The notes under the pieces: generated by a model
Database searches by the model: none
What the model saw: the letters and a program-made list of their open reading frames with translations, nothing else
What the model was told of the DNA's origin: nothing
Assembly (NCBI GenBank): GCA_016839165.1
Contig: CP069300.1
Coordinates: 6,706,001 to 6,770,000 of the forward strand
Direction: 5' to 3'
Source of the DNA: Bradyrhizobium sp. PSBB068
Lineage (GTDB): Bacteria; Pseudomonadota; Alphaproteobacteria; Rhizobiales; Xanthobacteraceae
DNA: 64,000 nt
Position numbers and translations under genes: made by a program
Part shown: piece after piece, positions 33,863 to 45,200 of the stretch
How positions within the stretch are numbered: the first letter of the stretch is position 1
How the letters are laid out: each line of letters begins with the position of its first letter

Positions 33863-35413
33863 ATGTATACCGGCAAGCATGCTTACCTGCGTCCGCTGCA
33901 ACCCGCCTTCATCATGGCCGGGACCGGCGAGATCGTCACCTATCGCGAGTTGGAGGCGCGCAACAACCGCCTCGCCCATCTGTTCCGCAACCGCGGCATG
34001 AAGCGGCTCGACCATTATTCGATCTTCATGGAAAACAACAACCGCTACCTCGAGGCCTGCGGCGCCGGCGAGCGCGCGGGCCTCTATTACACCTGCGTCA
34101 ATTCCTACCTCACCGCGGGCGAGCTCGCCTACATCCTGACCAACAGCCAGTCGCGAATCCTGATCACCTCGAAGCTCAAGCTCGACATCGCACGCGAGGC
34201 ACTCAAGGAGTGCCCGCAGGTCGAGCTCTGCATCGTGGTCGACGGCGACAGCGAGAGCGATCGCATCGTCGGACTGCGAGAAGCCACCGCAGGACTGCCG
34301 GCAACGCCGATCGCGGACGAATATGCCGGCACCGCGATGCTCTATTCCTCAGGCACCACCGGCCGGCCCAAGGGCATCGTGCGGCCGCTGCCGGAGCAGC
34401 CGCCGTCGCAAAACCTGCCGCTGTTCGATTTCCTGACCAAGCTCTGGCACTACCGCGAGGGCATGGTCTATCTGTCACCAGCGCCGCTCTATCACTCGGC
34501 GCCGCAGGCCGCGGTCAATCTGACCATCCGGATGGGCGGCACCGTCGTCATCATGGAGAGCTTCGATCCCGAACGCTATCTCGCGCTGGTCGAGAAGTGG
34601 GGCATCACCCACAGCCAGCTGGTGCCGACCATGTTCTCGCGCCTGCTGAAGCTGCCCGAGCAGGTGCGCACCCGCTACGACCTGTCGACGCTCGAGATCG
34701 CGATCCATGCCGCTGCGCCCTGCCCGGCGCTGGTCAAGGACGACATGATCAAGTGGTGGGGGCCGATCATCCACGAATATTACGGCGCGACCGAAGGCCT
34801 CGGCTTCACCGCCTGCAACAGCGAGGAATGGCTCGCACATCGCGGCACCGTCGGCAGGGTCCTGCTCGGCGACCTGCATATCCTCGACGAGAACATGCAG
34901 CCCTGTCCGAAGGGCACGCCGGGCACGGTGTGGTTCAAGACCGCGACGCCGTTCGAGTATTTCAACGATCCGGCCAAGACCAGCGAGGCGCGCTCGGCCG
35001 ACGGCAGCATGAGCACGGTCGGCGACGTCGGCTATGTCGACGACGACAACTTCCTCTACCTCACCGATCGCGCCACCTTCATGATCATCTCCGGCGGCGT
35101 GAACATCTATCCGCAGGAATGCGAGAACCTGCTGATCACCCATCCCAAGGTCGCCGACGCCGCGGTGTTCGGCGTGCCCAATGTCGATCTCGGCGAGGAG
35201 GTGAAGGCGGTGGTGCAACCGGCCGAGGGCATCGCGCCGGGGCCGGAGCTCGCCGAGGAGCTGATCGCGTTCTGCAGCCAGTCCTTGTCGCGCCAGAAGG
35301 TGCCACGCTCGGTGGATTTCGAAGCCGAGCTGCCGCGGCTGCCGACCGGAAAGCTCTACAAGCGCCTGCTGCGCGACCGCTACTGGGGCAACAAGACCTC
35401 GCGGATCGTGTGA
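33863..35413 (+). CDS. AMP-dependent acyl-CoA synthetase
   Basis: A 516-residue ANL-family ligase. The ATP P-loop SSGTTGRPKG is at about residues 162-171; YYGATEG (about 305-311) is the A5 motif; GDVGYVDDDNFLYLTDR (about 388-404) the hinge and Asp motif; LPTGKLYKR near the C-terminus holds the catalytic lysine. It converts a carboxylic acid, ATP and CoA to acyl-CoA, AMP and pyrophosphate. The class resembles medium-chain or aryl ligases, but the pocket does not allow substrate assignment by eye. It lies between an alcohol dehydrogenase and a DUF2270 membrane protein, in a rightward run of genes that includes an ABC importer. Confidence 0.92.
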   Translation: MYTGKHAYLRPLQPAFIMAGTGEIVTYRELEARNNRLAHLFRNRGMKRLDHYSIFMENNNRYLEACGAGERAGLYYTCVNSYLTAGELAYILTNSQSRILITSKLKLDIAREALKECPQVELCIVVDGDSESDRIVGLREATAGLPATPIADEYAGTAMLYSSGTTGRPKGIVRPLPEQPPSQNLPLFDFLTKLWHYREGMVYLSPAPLYHSAPQAAVNLTIRMGGTVVIMESFDPERYLALVEKWGITHSQLVPTMFSRLLKLPEQVRTRYDLSTLEIAIHAAAPCPALVKDDMIKWWGPIIHEYYGATEGLGFTACNSEEWLAHRGTVGRVLLGDLHILDENMQPCPKGTPGTVWFKTATPFEYFNDPAKTSEARSADGSMSTVGDVGYVDDDNFLYLTDRATFMIISGGVNIYPQECENLLITHPKVADAAVFGVPNVDLGEEVKAVVQPAEGIAPGPELAEELIAFCSQSLSRQKVPRSVDFEAELPRLPTGKLYKRLLRDRYWGNKTSRIV

Positions 35414-35536
35414 GCCGAGCGATGCGGCTGACGACGCTGATCCGATCGGGCACGCGCCGCCGCGCGACGGACTCGCCCCTCGCGCTGATTTCGCGCTATG
35501 CTCCGGGATTGCAAGCCAGCTTCGCCGGAGGCCGCC

Positions 35537-36235
35537 ATGCCGTCGCCCCAGCCGCGCGAGCCGGAGCCGGTGCAGGCCGGCAGGCTCGAATTCACTGCCG
35601 CCGAGATTGGCGCGCTCGCCCACCTCTATCGCGGCGAGGTCTACCGCAGCACAGTCTGGCGCACCCGCCTCGACAGCTCGACCAACTGGGCTGTTGTCAC
35701 CACCGGGATCGCGCTGTCCGCGACCTACAGCAATGCGGAGGCATCGCCTCTGCCGATGGTGCTGGTCGGCCTGCTGGTGACGGTCTTCCTGCTGTTCGAG
35801 GCGCGACGCTACCGCTACTTCAATGTCTGGCGTGCCCGTGCCCGGCTGCTCGAAACCGATTTCTACGCGCCGATGATCCGCGGCGAAGACCCATCGCCGA
35901 ATGCGGCCTGGACCGAGCTGCTGGCCAACGACTATCGCCGCCCCAGCTACCACATCAGCTTTGCCCGCGCGGTCGGCCGGCGGCTGCGCCGTACCTACGG
36001 CTGGATTTTCGCGATCCAGGCCATCGCCTATTACGGCAAGCTGGCGATCCATCCGCTGCCGTTGGTGGCGGTGACCGACATCTGGGACCGCGCCTCGATC
36101 GGGCCGCTTCCGGGAGCCATCGTGGTCCTTGCCGGCGTCGCCTTTCATTCGAGCTGGGCGCTGTTCGCCTTCGTCACGCAGCGCATTGAGGTCGCCGAAC
36201 GACGCACACGGCACAATCTGATCGCAATGGGTTGA
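35537..36235 (+). CDS. DUF2270 family membrane protein
   Basis: A 232-residue protein; ATG 35537 has GGAGG five bases upstream and the ATG 35498 does not. The family features are clear: an N-terminal ALAHLYRGEVYRSTVWRTRL helix, NWAVVTTGIALSATY as membrane segment 1, LVGLLVTVFLLFEARRYRYF as segment 2 with the conserved RRYRYF end, then LLETDFYAPMI, and two further hydrophobic segments near residues 150 and 200. DUF2270 proteins have no known function. The gene is in the same direction as its neighbours but separated by 123 bases from the ligase and 79 from the dioxygenase. Confidence 0.85.
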   Translation: MPSPQPREPEPVQAGRLEFTAAEIGALAHLYRGEVYRSTVWRTRLDSSTNWAVVTTGIALSATYSNAEASPLPMVLVGLLVTVFLLFEARRYRYFNVWRARARLLETDFYAPMIRGEDPSPNAAWTELLANDYRRPSYHISFARAVGRRLRRTYGWIFAIQAIAYYGKLAIHPLPLVAVTDIWDRASIGPLPGAIVVLAGVAFHSSWALFAFVTQRIEVAERRTRHNLIAMG

Positions 36236-36314
36236 GATGCAGCGGGCCGCGTTGCCGGTGGCGGGGTTTTGCCCTAACCTCGCTTCAACAAGAAAAATCA
36301 GGGAGGAGCTGCCG

Positions 36315-37202
36315 ATGGACGTGATCCCACTGCGCGAGGGGTTTGGCGCCGAGCTGCGCGGCGTGACGCTGTCAGACGTTGCCGCCAGCGATGCGGCCTA
36401 CGCGGCGGTGCGCGCAGCGTTCGAGGAACATTCGGTGCTGGTGTTTCGCGACCAGGAGGTCAGCGACGACGTCCAGCTCGCCTTCTCGCGCCGCTTCGGT
36501 CCGCCCGAGACGACCAAAGTCGGCTCGATGGGCACCGGCTCGCATTTCGTGATCCTCTCGACCTTCGGGCCCGACGGAAAGGTGGTGCCGTCGGATCACC
36601 GACAGCAGCTGCGCGCCAAGGCCAACCAGCTCTGGCACACCGATTCCTCCTTCAAGCGCGTGCCGGCGCTGACCTCGATCCTGTCCGCGCGGATCATCCC
36701 AGAACATGGCGGCGAGACCGAATTCGTCTCGATGCGGCTCGCCTTCGAGCGGCTCGACAAGGACGTGGCGAGGCGGCTGGAGAACTCGTTCGCCTGGCAT
36801 TCCTACGCGCATTCGCGCAGCAAGGTGGCCGCCGGGCTCGCGACGACGGAGGAGGTCGACGCGCTGCCGCCGGTGTGCTGGCGCATGGTCTGGCGCAATC
36901 CGGTCAACGGCCGCGGCGCGCTGTATCTCGCCTCCCATGCTTACGGCGTCGAGGGCATGGATGCCGATGCCGGCAAGGCGCTGATCGAGCAATTGACCGA
37001 AGCGGCGACCGCGCCCGGCGTCAGCTATCTGCATCAATGGAAACAGGGCGACGTCGTGATGTGGGACAACCGCGCCACCATGCACCGCGGCCGCCCCTGG
37101 CCGGCGCATGAGGGCCGCCTGATGATCCGCACCACCATCTCGGCGACCGACGCCGATGGTGTCGCCAACATGCAACTCCCCTCGCCGCAGGCGACGGAGT
37201 GA
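36315..37202 (+). CDS. TauD/TfdA-family 2-oxoglutarate-dependent dioxygenase
   Basis: A 295-residue Fe(II)/2-oxoglutarate dioxygenase. ATG 36315 follows GGGAGGAG. The facial triad is visible: HxD as WHTDSSF (His 108, Asp 110) and the distal His in MHRGRPW (His 257), followed by the 2-oxoglutarate-binding Arg in RLMIRTT (about 268). The N-terminus PLREGFGAELRGVTLSD is characteristic of the TfdA subgroup. Members hydroxylate taurine, alkylsulfonates, phenoxyacetates or other acids, releasing succinate and CO2. Position just before an Opp/Dpp-type importer hints that the imported compound is its substrate. Confidence 0.92.
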   Translation: MDVIPLREGFGAELRGVTLSDVAASDAAYAAVRAAFEEHSVLVFRDQEVSDDVQLAFSRRFGPPETTKVGSMGTGSHFVILSTFGPDGKVVPSDHRQQLRAKANQLWHTDSSFKRVPALTSILSARIIPEHGGETEFVSMRLAFERLDKDVARRLENSFAWHSYAHSRSKVAAGLATTEEVDALPPVCWRMVWRNPVNGRGALYLASHAYGVEGMDADAGKALIEQLTEAATAPGVSYLHQWKQGDVVMWDNRATMHRGRPWPAHEGRLMIRTTISATDADGVANMQLPSPQATE

Positions 37203-37224
37203 AGCGAGTGGTGATGCGACACCG

Positions 37225-37324
37225 CCATCTTGAGGAGCGCGAAGCGCGTCTCGAAGGATCGACGGCCCGGCTGGTGGCCGTGCATCCTTCGAGGCTCGCT
37301 CCGCTCGCACCTCGGGATGACGGG
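37225..37324. repeat. Family C palindromic repeat
   Basis: A third repeat type: CCATCTTGAGGAGCGC with GTCTCGAAGGAT, then inverted ATCCTTCGAG and CACCTCGGGATGACGG. About 100 bases. A degraded relative lies at 58221. The remaining 290 bases up to the binding-protein gene show no further feature. Confidence 0.75.
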
Positions 37325-37617
37325 AACGAGCCAACCGCGACACTAGCAATCGGCGACAAACTGTCGCTGATTGCAGTCAGCTTCACGCCACACGCTTCAG
37401 CGTTAGCAATCAAATTCCAACAGAGACTCGTCACCACATAGCAGAACGGCCGGAGTTCCACATCATCAGACCCAATATTCCCGGTCCCCGGGAATTTTAT
37501 GGTCAGTTGTCATCCGAATTGCCAATCCCTTCGTGACCCTCGCCGGTTGCCCGACAGCCTCACCGTGGTATCGTCGATGCCAATCGGCCATTGAGACCGA
37601 AATTCGTGGAGGGGACC

Positions 37618-39213
37618 ATGCGGAGCGTGCAAGCGCTGGCCGTCGCGGTGTTATCTGTGCTGACCGTCGGCGACGTTTCACGCGCAACCGAGCCGAAATC
37701 CGGCGGCATCTTCAGGATCTATCACCGCGATAGTCCCGGCAGTGCCTCGATCCACGAGGGCGCGACCTATTCGGTGAACATTCCGTTCATGCCGATCTTC
37801 AACAATCTCGTGATCTTCGATCAGCATGTCGCGCAGAACAGCACCAGCACGATCCGGCCGGAGCTTGCCGAAAGCTGGGCCTGGAGCGGCGACAACAAGA
37901 CGCTGACCTTCAAGCTGCGCAAGGACGTGAAGTGGCATGACGGCAAGCCGTTCACGTCGGCCGACGTGAAATGCACCTTCGACATGCTGATGGGCAAATC
38001 GCCGCAGAAGTTCCGGCAGAACCCGCGCAAATCCTGGTACGATCAGGTCGACGAGGTCACGACCAACGGCGATGATGAAGCGTCGTTCAAGCTGAAGCGG
38101 CCGCAGCCGGCGCTGCTGTCGCTGCTCGCCTCGGGCTATTCGCCGGTGTATCCCTGCCACGTCTCGCCGGCGGAGATGCGCACCAAGCCCGTCGGCACCG
38201 GGCCGTTCAAATTCGTCGAGTTCAAGGCCAACGAATCGATCAAGCTCACCAAGAACCCGGATTACTTCAAGAAGGGCCTGCCCCATCTCGACGGTATCGA
38301 ATTCACCATCATCCCGAACCGCTCGACCGCGATCCTCGGCTTCGTCTCCGGCAAGTTCGACATGACGTTCCCGACCGAGGTCTCGATCCCCCTGCTCAAG
38401 GACGTCAAGTCGCAGGACCCAAAAGCGGTCTGCGTGGTGGAACCGAACAACGTCTCCACCAACATCATCATCAATTCAACCGCCCCGCCGTTCGACAATC
38501 TCGACATCCGCCGTGCTTTAGCGCTGGCGCTCGATCGCAAGGCGTTCATCCAGATCATGTTCGAGGGCCAGGGCGACATCGGCGGCACCATGGAGCCGGC
38601 GCCCGCCGGCCTGTGGGCGATGCCGAAGGAGATGCTCGAATCGATTCCAGGGTATGGGCCCGACGTCGAGAAGAACCGCGAGGAAGCCCGCAAACTGATG
38701 CAGAAGGCGGGCTATGGTCCGGACAAGCATCTGCAGATCAAGGTGTCGACCCGCAACATCGCGGTCTATCGCGACCCCGCGATCATCCTGATCGACCAGA
38801 TCAAGAGCATCTATATCGACGCCGAGCTCGACGTGGTCGACACCGCGCAATGGTTCCCGAAGATCGCGCGCAAGGACTATTCGCTCGGCCTCAACCTCAC
38901 CGGCAACGCCGTCGACGAGCCCGACCAGTCGTTCTACGAGAACTATGCCTGCGGCTCGGAGCGGAATTACACCAACTATTGCAACAAGGACATCGAGAAG
39001 CTGTTCGACCAGCAGTCGGAAGAGACAAACGTCGACAAGCGCAAGAAGCTGGTCTGGGAGATCGACAGGAAGCTGCAGGAAGACGTCGCGCGGCCGATCA
39101 TCTTCCATGCTCGCACCGGCACCTGCTGGAAGCCCTACGTGAGGAATGTCACGATCATGTCCAACAGCTCCTATAACGGCTACCGTTACGAAGACGTCTG
39201 GCTGGACAAATAA
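37618..39213 (+). CDS. ABC transporter substrate-binding protein, peptide/nickel (Opp/Dpp, SBP_bac_5) type
   Basis: A 531-residue periplasmic protein. ATG 37618 has GGAGGGG upstream; a TTG at 37591 adds an uncleaved charged extension. Signal: MRSVQALAVAVLSVLTVGDVSRA. The mature domain shows KSGGIFRIYH, the family landmark FKLRKDVKWHDGKPFTSADV (about residues 96-115), and YDQVDEV. These proteins bind oligopeptides, opines, nickel chelates or sugars. It is the first gene of a complete five-gene importer, each with short spacings, so all components are coordinated. Confidence 0.93.
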   Translation: MRSVQALAVAVLSVLTVGDVSRATEPKSGGIFRIYHRDSPGSASIHEGATYSVNIPFMPIFNNLVIFDQHVAQNSTSTIRPELAESWAWSGDNKTLTFKLRKDVKWHDGKPFTSADVKCTFDMLMGKSPQKFRQNPRKSWYDQVDEVTTNGDDEASFKLKRPQPALLSLLASGYSPVYPCHVSPAEMRTKPVGTGPFKFVEFKANESIKLTKNPDYFKKGLPHLDGIEFTIIPNRSTAILGFVSGKFDMTFPTEVSIPLLKDVKSQDPKAVCVVEPNNVSTNIIINSTAPPFDNLDIRRALALALDRKAFIQIMFEGQGDIGGTMEPAPAGLWAMPKEMLESIPGYGPDVEKNREEARKLMQKAGYGPDKHLQIKVSTRNIAVYRDPAIILIDQIKSIYIDAELDVVDTAQWFPKIARKDYSLGLNLTGNAVDEPDQSFYENYACGSERNYTNYCNKDIEKLFDQQSEETNVDKRKKLVWEIDRKLQEDVARPIIFHARTGTCWKPYVRNVTIMSNSSYNGYRYEDVWLDK

Positions 39214-39243
39214 GCCACAAGCGAGATCAGGGAGAGAGCCAGG

Positions 39244-40191
39244 GTGTTTGCCTATATCGTGCGGCGGCTGTTCCTGATGCTGGTGACCCTGTTCGGGATC
39301 TCGGTCATCATCTTCGTGCTGCTGCGCGTCGTTCCCGGCAACATCGTCGATATCCTGTTCGATGCTGCCGGCTTCGTCGATCCCGCCGACAAGGCCAATC
39401 TGGAGCGCGAGCTCGGGCTCAGCCAGCCGATCGTGATCCAGTATCTGCACTGGATCGGCGGCCTGCTGCACGGCGATCTCGGCTATTCCTATGTCTCGGA
39501 GAAGCCGGCGCTGGAGGAGATCCTGCCGCGGATTCCGATCACCGCGCGGCTCGCGGGCCTGGCGCTGCTGTTCTCCGCCTCGATCGGCATTCCGCTCGGG
39601 GTGATCAGCGCGGTGCACCAGGGCTCCAAGCTCGACTACGCGCTGCGCGTCGTCAGCCTCAGCGGCCTGTCGCTGCCGTCGTTCTGGCTCGGGCTGTTGA
39701 TCCTGATGGCCTCGGTCTCGCTGTTCGGCACCATGCCGATCTTCAATCCGAACCCGAAGACCTGGCTCGAGGCGTTCAGCATCTATGCGGTGCCGGCGAT
39801 GGCGGTCGGCTTCCGCAGCGCGGCGCTGACCATGCGCATCACCCGCTCCTCGATGCTGGAGATCCTGCGCCAGGACTATATCCGCACCGCGCGCGCCAAG
39901 GGCGCCTCCGAGGCTTCCGTCAACTATCACCACGCGCTGAAGAACGCCGTGCTGCCGGTCATCACCGTGATCGGCATCGAGGCCGCGTTCCTGATCGGCG
40001 GGCTGATCGTAACCGAGACCGTGTTCAACATCCCCGGCATCGCTCGCTTCCTGGTCGAGGCGCTGCGCTGGCGCGACTATCCGATCGTGCAGAACCTCGT
40101 GATGTTCATCGCCGTCGTCGTGGTGGTCGTGAACTTCATCGTCGACATGATCTATGCGGCGGTCGACCCGCGTATCCGGTTCGGAGACTGA
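39244..40191 (+). CDS. ABC transporter permease, DppB/OppB type
   Basis: A 315-residue inner-membrane permease starting at GTG 39244 after GGGAGAG. It has the DppB layout: an N-terminal segment (FAYIVRRLFLMLVTLFGISVIIFVLLRVVPGN in short pieces), a periplasmic region, then five segments. The EAA loop that contacts the ATPases is RTARAKGASEASVNYHHALKNAV (in pieces, near residues 217-238). Only four bases separate it from the partner permease. Confidence 0.93.
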   Translation: MFAYIVRRLFLMLVTLFGISVIIFVLLRVVPGNIVDILFDAAGFVDPADKANLERELGLSQPIVIQYLHWIGGLLHGDLGYSYVSEKPALEEILPRIPITARLAGLALLFSASIGIPLGVISAVHQGSKLDYALRVVSLSGLSLPSFWLGLLILMASVSLFGTMPIFNPNPKTWLEAFSIYAVPAMAVGFRSAALTMRITRSSMLEILRQDYIRTARAKGASEASVNYHHALKNAVLPVITVIGIEAAFLIGGLIVTETVFNIPGIARFLVEALRWRDYPIVQNLVMFIAVVVVVVNFIVDMIYAAVDPRIRFGD

Positions 40192-40195
40192 CCTG

Positions 40196-41088
40196 ATGGC
40201 GTCGATCAATTTCGACAGCGAATTGCGACGCGCCGGAGCCAACGCCACCGGCGGCTGGGGGCGGCTGGCCTTCCTCGCGCAGCGGCATGTGCTCGGCACG
40301 ATCGGCCTGATCATCATGCTGCTGTTCGTGCTGACCGCAATCTTCGCCAATGTCATCAGCCGCTACGACCCGCTCACCGTCGATTCCACGCACCGGCTCG
40401 CCGCGCCCTCCGCGCTGCACTGGTTCGGCACCGATTCCTTCGGTCGCGATGTCTGGAGCCGCATCATCCATGGCGCGCGAATCTCGCTTGCGGTCGGCAT
40501 TGGCTCGACGACGCTCGGCGCCACGCTCGGCGTCATCGTGGGCCTCGCCTCGGGTTATCTCTCCGGCTGGGTCGATCTCGTGTTCCAGCGGGTGACCGAC
40601 ATCCTGCAATCGCTGCCGCTATTGGTGCTCGCGCTTGTCATGACCGCCGCGCTCGGCCCGTCACTGCCGAACGTGATCCTTGCGATCGCCATACCCTTGA
40701 TCCCGACCGTGGCGCGCGTGATCCGCGCCAACACACTGGCGCTGCGCGAGCAGCCGTTCGTCGAGGCCGCCAAATCGATCGGCATGAGCGATATGCGGAT
40801 TGCGCTGCGCCACGTGTTGCCCAACACCATCGCCCCCCTGATCGTGCTCGCCACCGCGCAGCTCGGCTCGACCATCCTGACCGAGGCGTCGCTGTCGTTC
40901 CTCGGCCTCGGCATTCCCGAGCCCTATCCGTCCTGGGGCCGCATGCTGTCGGAATCTGCCGCCGAATATGTCCGCACCGCGCCGTGGCTCGTGATCTTCC
41001 CCGGCATCGCGATCAGCCTCGCCGTGTTCGGCACCAACCTGTTCGGCGACGCGCTGCGCGACATCCTGGATCCGAGGCAGCGCGGCTG

Positions 41089-41089
<1 letters not shown>
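40196..41089 (+). CDS. ABC transporter permease, DppC/OppC type
   Basis: A 297-residue permease. ATG 40196 begins four bases after the previous stop. It has the DppC N-terminal segment, the conserved [21 protein letters not shown] (in pieces, about residues 78-98) and the EAA loop [23 protein letters not shown] (about 190-212). It pairs with the DppB-like subunit. Its TGA stop overlaps the ATG of the first ATPase gene by one base (TGATG), implying translational coupling. Confidence 0.93.
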
Positions 41090-42098
<1,009 letters not shown>

Positions 42099-42102
<4 letters not shown>

Positions 42103-43091
42103 CCGAGCAGCGCCCGCTCCTTGAGGTCACTGACCTGGTCAAGCACTACCCGGTGCGCGGCGGCGTGCTGCGCCGGCAGGTCGGCACCGTACACGCGGTC
42201 GACGGCGTCAGCTTCGCACTCGGCGCGGGCGAGACGCTCGGCCTGGTCGGCGAATCCGGCTGCGGCAAGTCGACGGTCGCGCGCACCGTGCTGCGGCTGG
42301 TCGAGCCGACCAGCGGCGCGATCAGGCTCGATGGCGAGGACATCGCGCCGCTCAGCAAGTCGGCGCTGCGGCCGTACCGCCGTTCGATGCAGATCGTGTT
42401 CCAGGATCCCTTCGCGTCACTCAACCCGCGCATGACGGCGGGCGACATCGTCGGCGAGCCTCTCACCGTGCACGGCCTCGCGCGCGGCGTAAAAAAGCAG
42501 GATCGGGTCGCGGAACTGTTCCAGCAGGTCGGCCTGCGGGCCGACCAGATGAAGAACTTTCCGCATCAATTCTCCGGCGGCCAGCGCCAGCGCATCTGCA
42601 TCGCGCGTGCGCTGTCGCTCGGGCCGCGGCTGATCGTCTGCGACGAGCCGGTCTCCGCGCTCGACGTCTCGATCCAGGCGCAGGTGATCAATCTGTTGAT
42701 CGACCTGCAGCGCCAGCAGAACTTTTCCTATTTGTTCATCGCACACGACCTCGCTGTTGTCGCCCATATCAGCCACCGCGTGGCCGTGATGTATCTCGGC
42801 CGCATCGTCGAGATCGCCGACAAGCACGAGCTGTTCGCCAACCCGCGCCATCCCTACACCCAGGCCCTGCTCGCCTCGGTGCCGATCGCCGACCCCAAGG
42901 CGAAGCGTTCCGCACCGCTGATCGACGGCGACGTGCCGAGTCCGATCAATCCGCCGCCCGGCTGCGCCTTCCACACCCGTTGCCGCTACGCCATCGATCG
43001 TTGCAGGACGGAGCGCCCAGGATTGCAGGCGACCGGCGCGAGACATCAGGTGGCCTGCTGGCTGAATGATGGAACGGGGCGCGACGAGTAA
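42099..43091 (+). CDS. ABC transporter ATPase, DppF/OppF type
   Basis: A 330-residue ATPase with Walker [22 protein letters not shown] (Q-loop and the typical 'PFASLNPR' of OppF), signature FSGGQRQR, Walker [13 protein letters not shown] and the C-terminal [17 protein letters not shown]. It is the second ATPase of the heterodimeric motor and the last gene of the importer operon, ending just before a family A repeat pair that separates it from the convergent carboxylase genes. Confidence 0.93.
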
Positions 43092-43098
43092 CTCAGCC

Positions 43099-43215
43099 GT
43101 CGTCCCGGCGAAGGCCGGGACCCATACGCCGCGGCCATGGAAACCGGCAAGCGGCCGGAGATCGTGCCGCCAACCAACATTCGTGGTTATGGGTCCCGGC
43201 CTTCGCCGGGACGAC
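43099..43215. repeat. Family A palindromic repeat pair
   Basis: Inverted copies at about 43099-43128 and 43185-43215 with arms CCCGGCGAAGGCCGGG and CCCGGCCTTCGCCGGG. It lies exactly between the convergent ends of the importer operon and the carboxylase operon, where it may act as a transcription barrier. Confidence 0.85.
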
Positions 43216-43220
43216 ACCTG

Positions 43221-45200
43221 TTATGCGGCAGCCTCGATCTCCACCACGATCTTGCCCGTCGTGACCTGTTCGCCCTCGGCGACATCGATCGACGACACCG
43301 TGCCCGCGATCCCTGCGGTGTGGACATGTTCCATCTTCATCGCCTCCAGCGTCATCACCGGCTGGCCGGCCGCGACCTTGTCGCCAGCCTTCACCAGCAC
43401 CGCGACGACCCGGCCGTTCATGGCAGCACGCACCATGCCGTCGCCGCCGGCGACTGACGCACTCTCCGGTGGCGCAAGCGTGAGGTCGCGGGCCGACAGC
43501 ATGACGCCGCGATGCAAGACAAAGAGCCGATCGCCATCGCGCAGGAATTTAGCCTGCTCCATCAGGCCATCATGGTGGAAGCGGATGCTGTCTTGATCGA
43601 GCTCGTCGATCACGAAGCTGAAGCGATCGCCGTTGCGGCTCGTGAGGTAGTTCCCGTCGCGTTCGCGGACGATCTCGATCTCCTGCACGCCATGGCCGAG
43701 ATCGATCCGCAAGCCGAGCGGGAATGTCGCCGACAGCGACCGGCCGCGCTGCCATGGCGGCGCATGCGGATGGGTGACGTAGAACAGCAGCGCCGCAAGC
43801 GCGAGGTCGCTGCCGCGATCGGCCCGCGGCGCCAACAGCGCATCACGGTTGTCGCCGATGAAGGCCGTGGTCGCCTCGCCCTTGGCGAAGACCGGATGAC
43901 GCAGGCAGTCGATCAGGAAACCTTGATTGGTGGTGACGCCGAACGCCGTGACCTGCTCCAGCGCGCAGATCAACTTGCCGCGCGCCTCGTCTCGGGTCGC
44001 GCCGTGGCTGATGACCTTGGCGATCATCGAATCATAGAACGGCGGGATCTCCGAGCCGGATTGCAGCGCATGCTCGACACGGATGCCGTCAGGCATCTGC
44101 CAGCGCGCCATCGTCCCGGATTGCGGCATGAAGTCGTGCGCGGCATCCTCCGAGCACAGCCGCACCTCGATGGCGTGCCCGGAGAAGGTGACGTCCTCCT
44201 GTCTCACGCCGAGCGGCTCGCCCCTGGCGACACGGAGCTGCAGTTCGACCAGATCGAGCCCGGTGATCGCCTCGGTAACGGGATGCTCGACCTGAAGCCG
44301 CGTGTTCATCTCCATGAAGTAGAAATTGCCGGCGCGGTCGAGCAGGAACTCCAGCGTGCCGGCGCCCTCGTATCCGATCGCCTTGACCGCCTGCACCGCG
44401 ACCGCGCCCATCAGCGCGCGCAGCTCCGGCGTCACCGCGGGCGACGGCGCCTCCTCGATCAGCTTCTGGTGCCGCCGCTGCACCGAGCAATCCCGCTCGC
44501 CGAGATGGATCGCATTGCCATGGCGGTCGCCGAACACCTGGATCTCGATGTGGCGCGGATCGACGATCGCGCGCTCGAGGATCACATTGGGGTCGCCGAA
44601 CGCGCCCTGCGCCTCGGATCGCGCGCTGCGCAGCGCATCCGGAAACGCCGCGGCGTCCGCGACCAGCCGCATGCCGCGGCCGCCGCCGCCGGCCACCGCC
44701 TTGATCATGACGGGGAAGCCGATTGCCTTCGCTTCCGCCAGCATCGCGGCATCGCTCTGGTCGGCGCCCTGATAGCCGGGCAAGCAGGGCACGCCGGCCT
44801 TTTGCATGATGTCCTTGGCGCCGGCCTTGTTGCCCATCGCAAGGATCGCTTCCGGCGACGGGCCAATGAACACCAGACCCGCATCGCGGCAAGCCTGCGC
44901 AAAGTCTTCGTTCTCGGCGAGGAAACCGTAGCCGGGATGCACCGCGGCGGCGCCGCTTGCCTTGGCGGCCGCGATGATCGCGTCGATCTTCAGATAGGAT
45001 TGCGCCGGCAGCGCCTCACCGATCCGCACCGCCTGGTCGGCCTCGCGCACATGCAGCGCGTCGCGGTCGGCGTCAGAGTAGACCGCGACGACGCTGTAGC
45101 CGAGCCGCCGCGCCGTGCGCATGATGCGCAGCGCGATCTCGCCGCGGTTGGCGATCAAAACCTTGAAGAACGGCGTCCGCTTCACGATGGTACCGCTCAT
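43221..45200 (-). CDS. Acyl-CoA carboxylase alpha subunit (biotin carboxylase + biotin carrier; MCC/GCC/PCC type)
   Basis: A 659-residue protein. N-terminal biotin carboxylase: KVLIANRGEIALRI, the ATP-grasp loop GGGGRGMRLV (about residues 163-172) and EMNTRLQVEHPVTE (about 288-301). The C-terminal biotinyl domain ends with the biotin motif LEAMKMEH, biotinyl Lys 622. It carboxylates biotin with bicarbonate and ATP, then the beta subunit transfers CO2 to an acyl-CoA. The frame overlaps the beta gene stop by four bases (ATGA). Alpha subunits of this form serve methylcrotonyl-, geranyl- and propionyl-CoA carboxylases; the partner beta subunit favours the first two. Confidence 0.92.
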   Translation of the reverse strand: MSGTIVKRTPFFKVLIANRGEIALRIMRTARRLGYSVVAVYSDADRDALHVREADQAVRIGEALPAQSYLKIDAIIAAAKASGAAAVHPGYGFLAENEDFAQACRDAGLVFIGPSPEAILAMGNKAGAKDIMQKAGVPCLPGYQGADQSDAAMLAEAKAIGFPVMIKAVAGGGGRGMRLVADAAAFPDALRSARSEAQGAFGDPNVILERAIVDPRHIEIQVFGDRHGNAIHLGERDCSVQRRHQKLIEEAPSPAVTPELRALMGAVAVQAVKAIGYEGAGTLEFLLDRAGNFYFMEMNTRLQVEHPVTEAITGLDLVELQLRVARGEPLGVRQEDVTFSGHAIEVRLCSEDAAHDFMPQSGTMARWQMPDGIRVEHALQSGSEIPPFYDSMIAKVISHGATRDEARGKLICALEQVTAFGVTTNQGFLIDCLRHPVFAKGEATTAFIGDNRDALLAPRADRGSDLALAALLFYVTHPHAPPWQRGRSLSATFPLGLRIDLGHGVQEIEIVRERDGNYLTSRNGDRFSFVIDELDQDSIRFHHDGLMEQAKFLRDGDRLFVLHRGVMLSARDLTLAPPESASVAGGDGMVRAAMNGRVVAVLVKAGDKVAAGQPVMTLEAMKMEHVHTAGIAGTVSSIDVAEGEQVTTGKIVVEIEAAA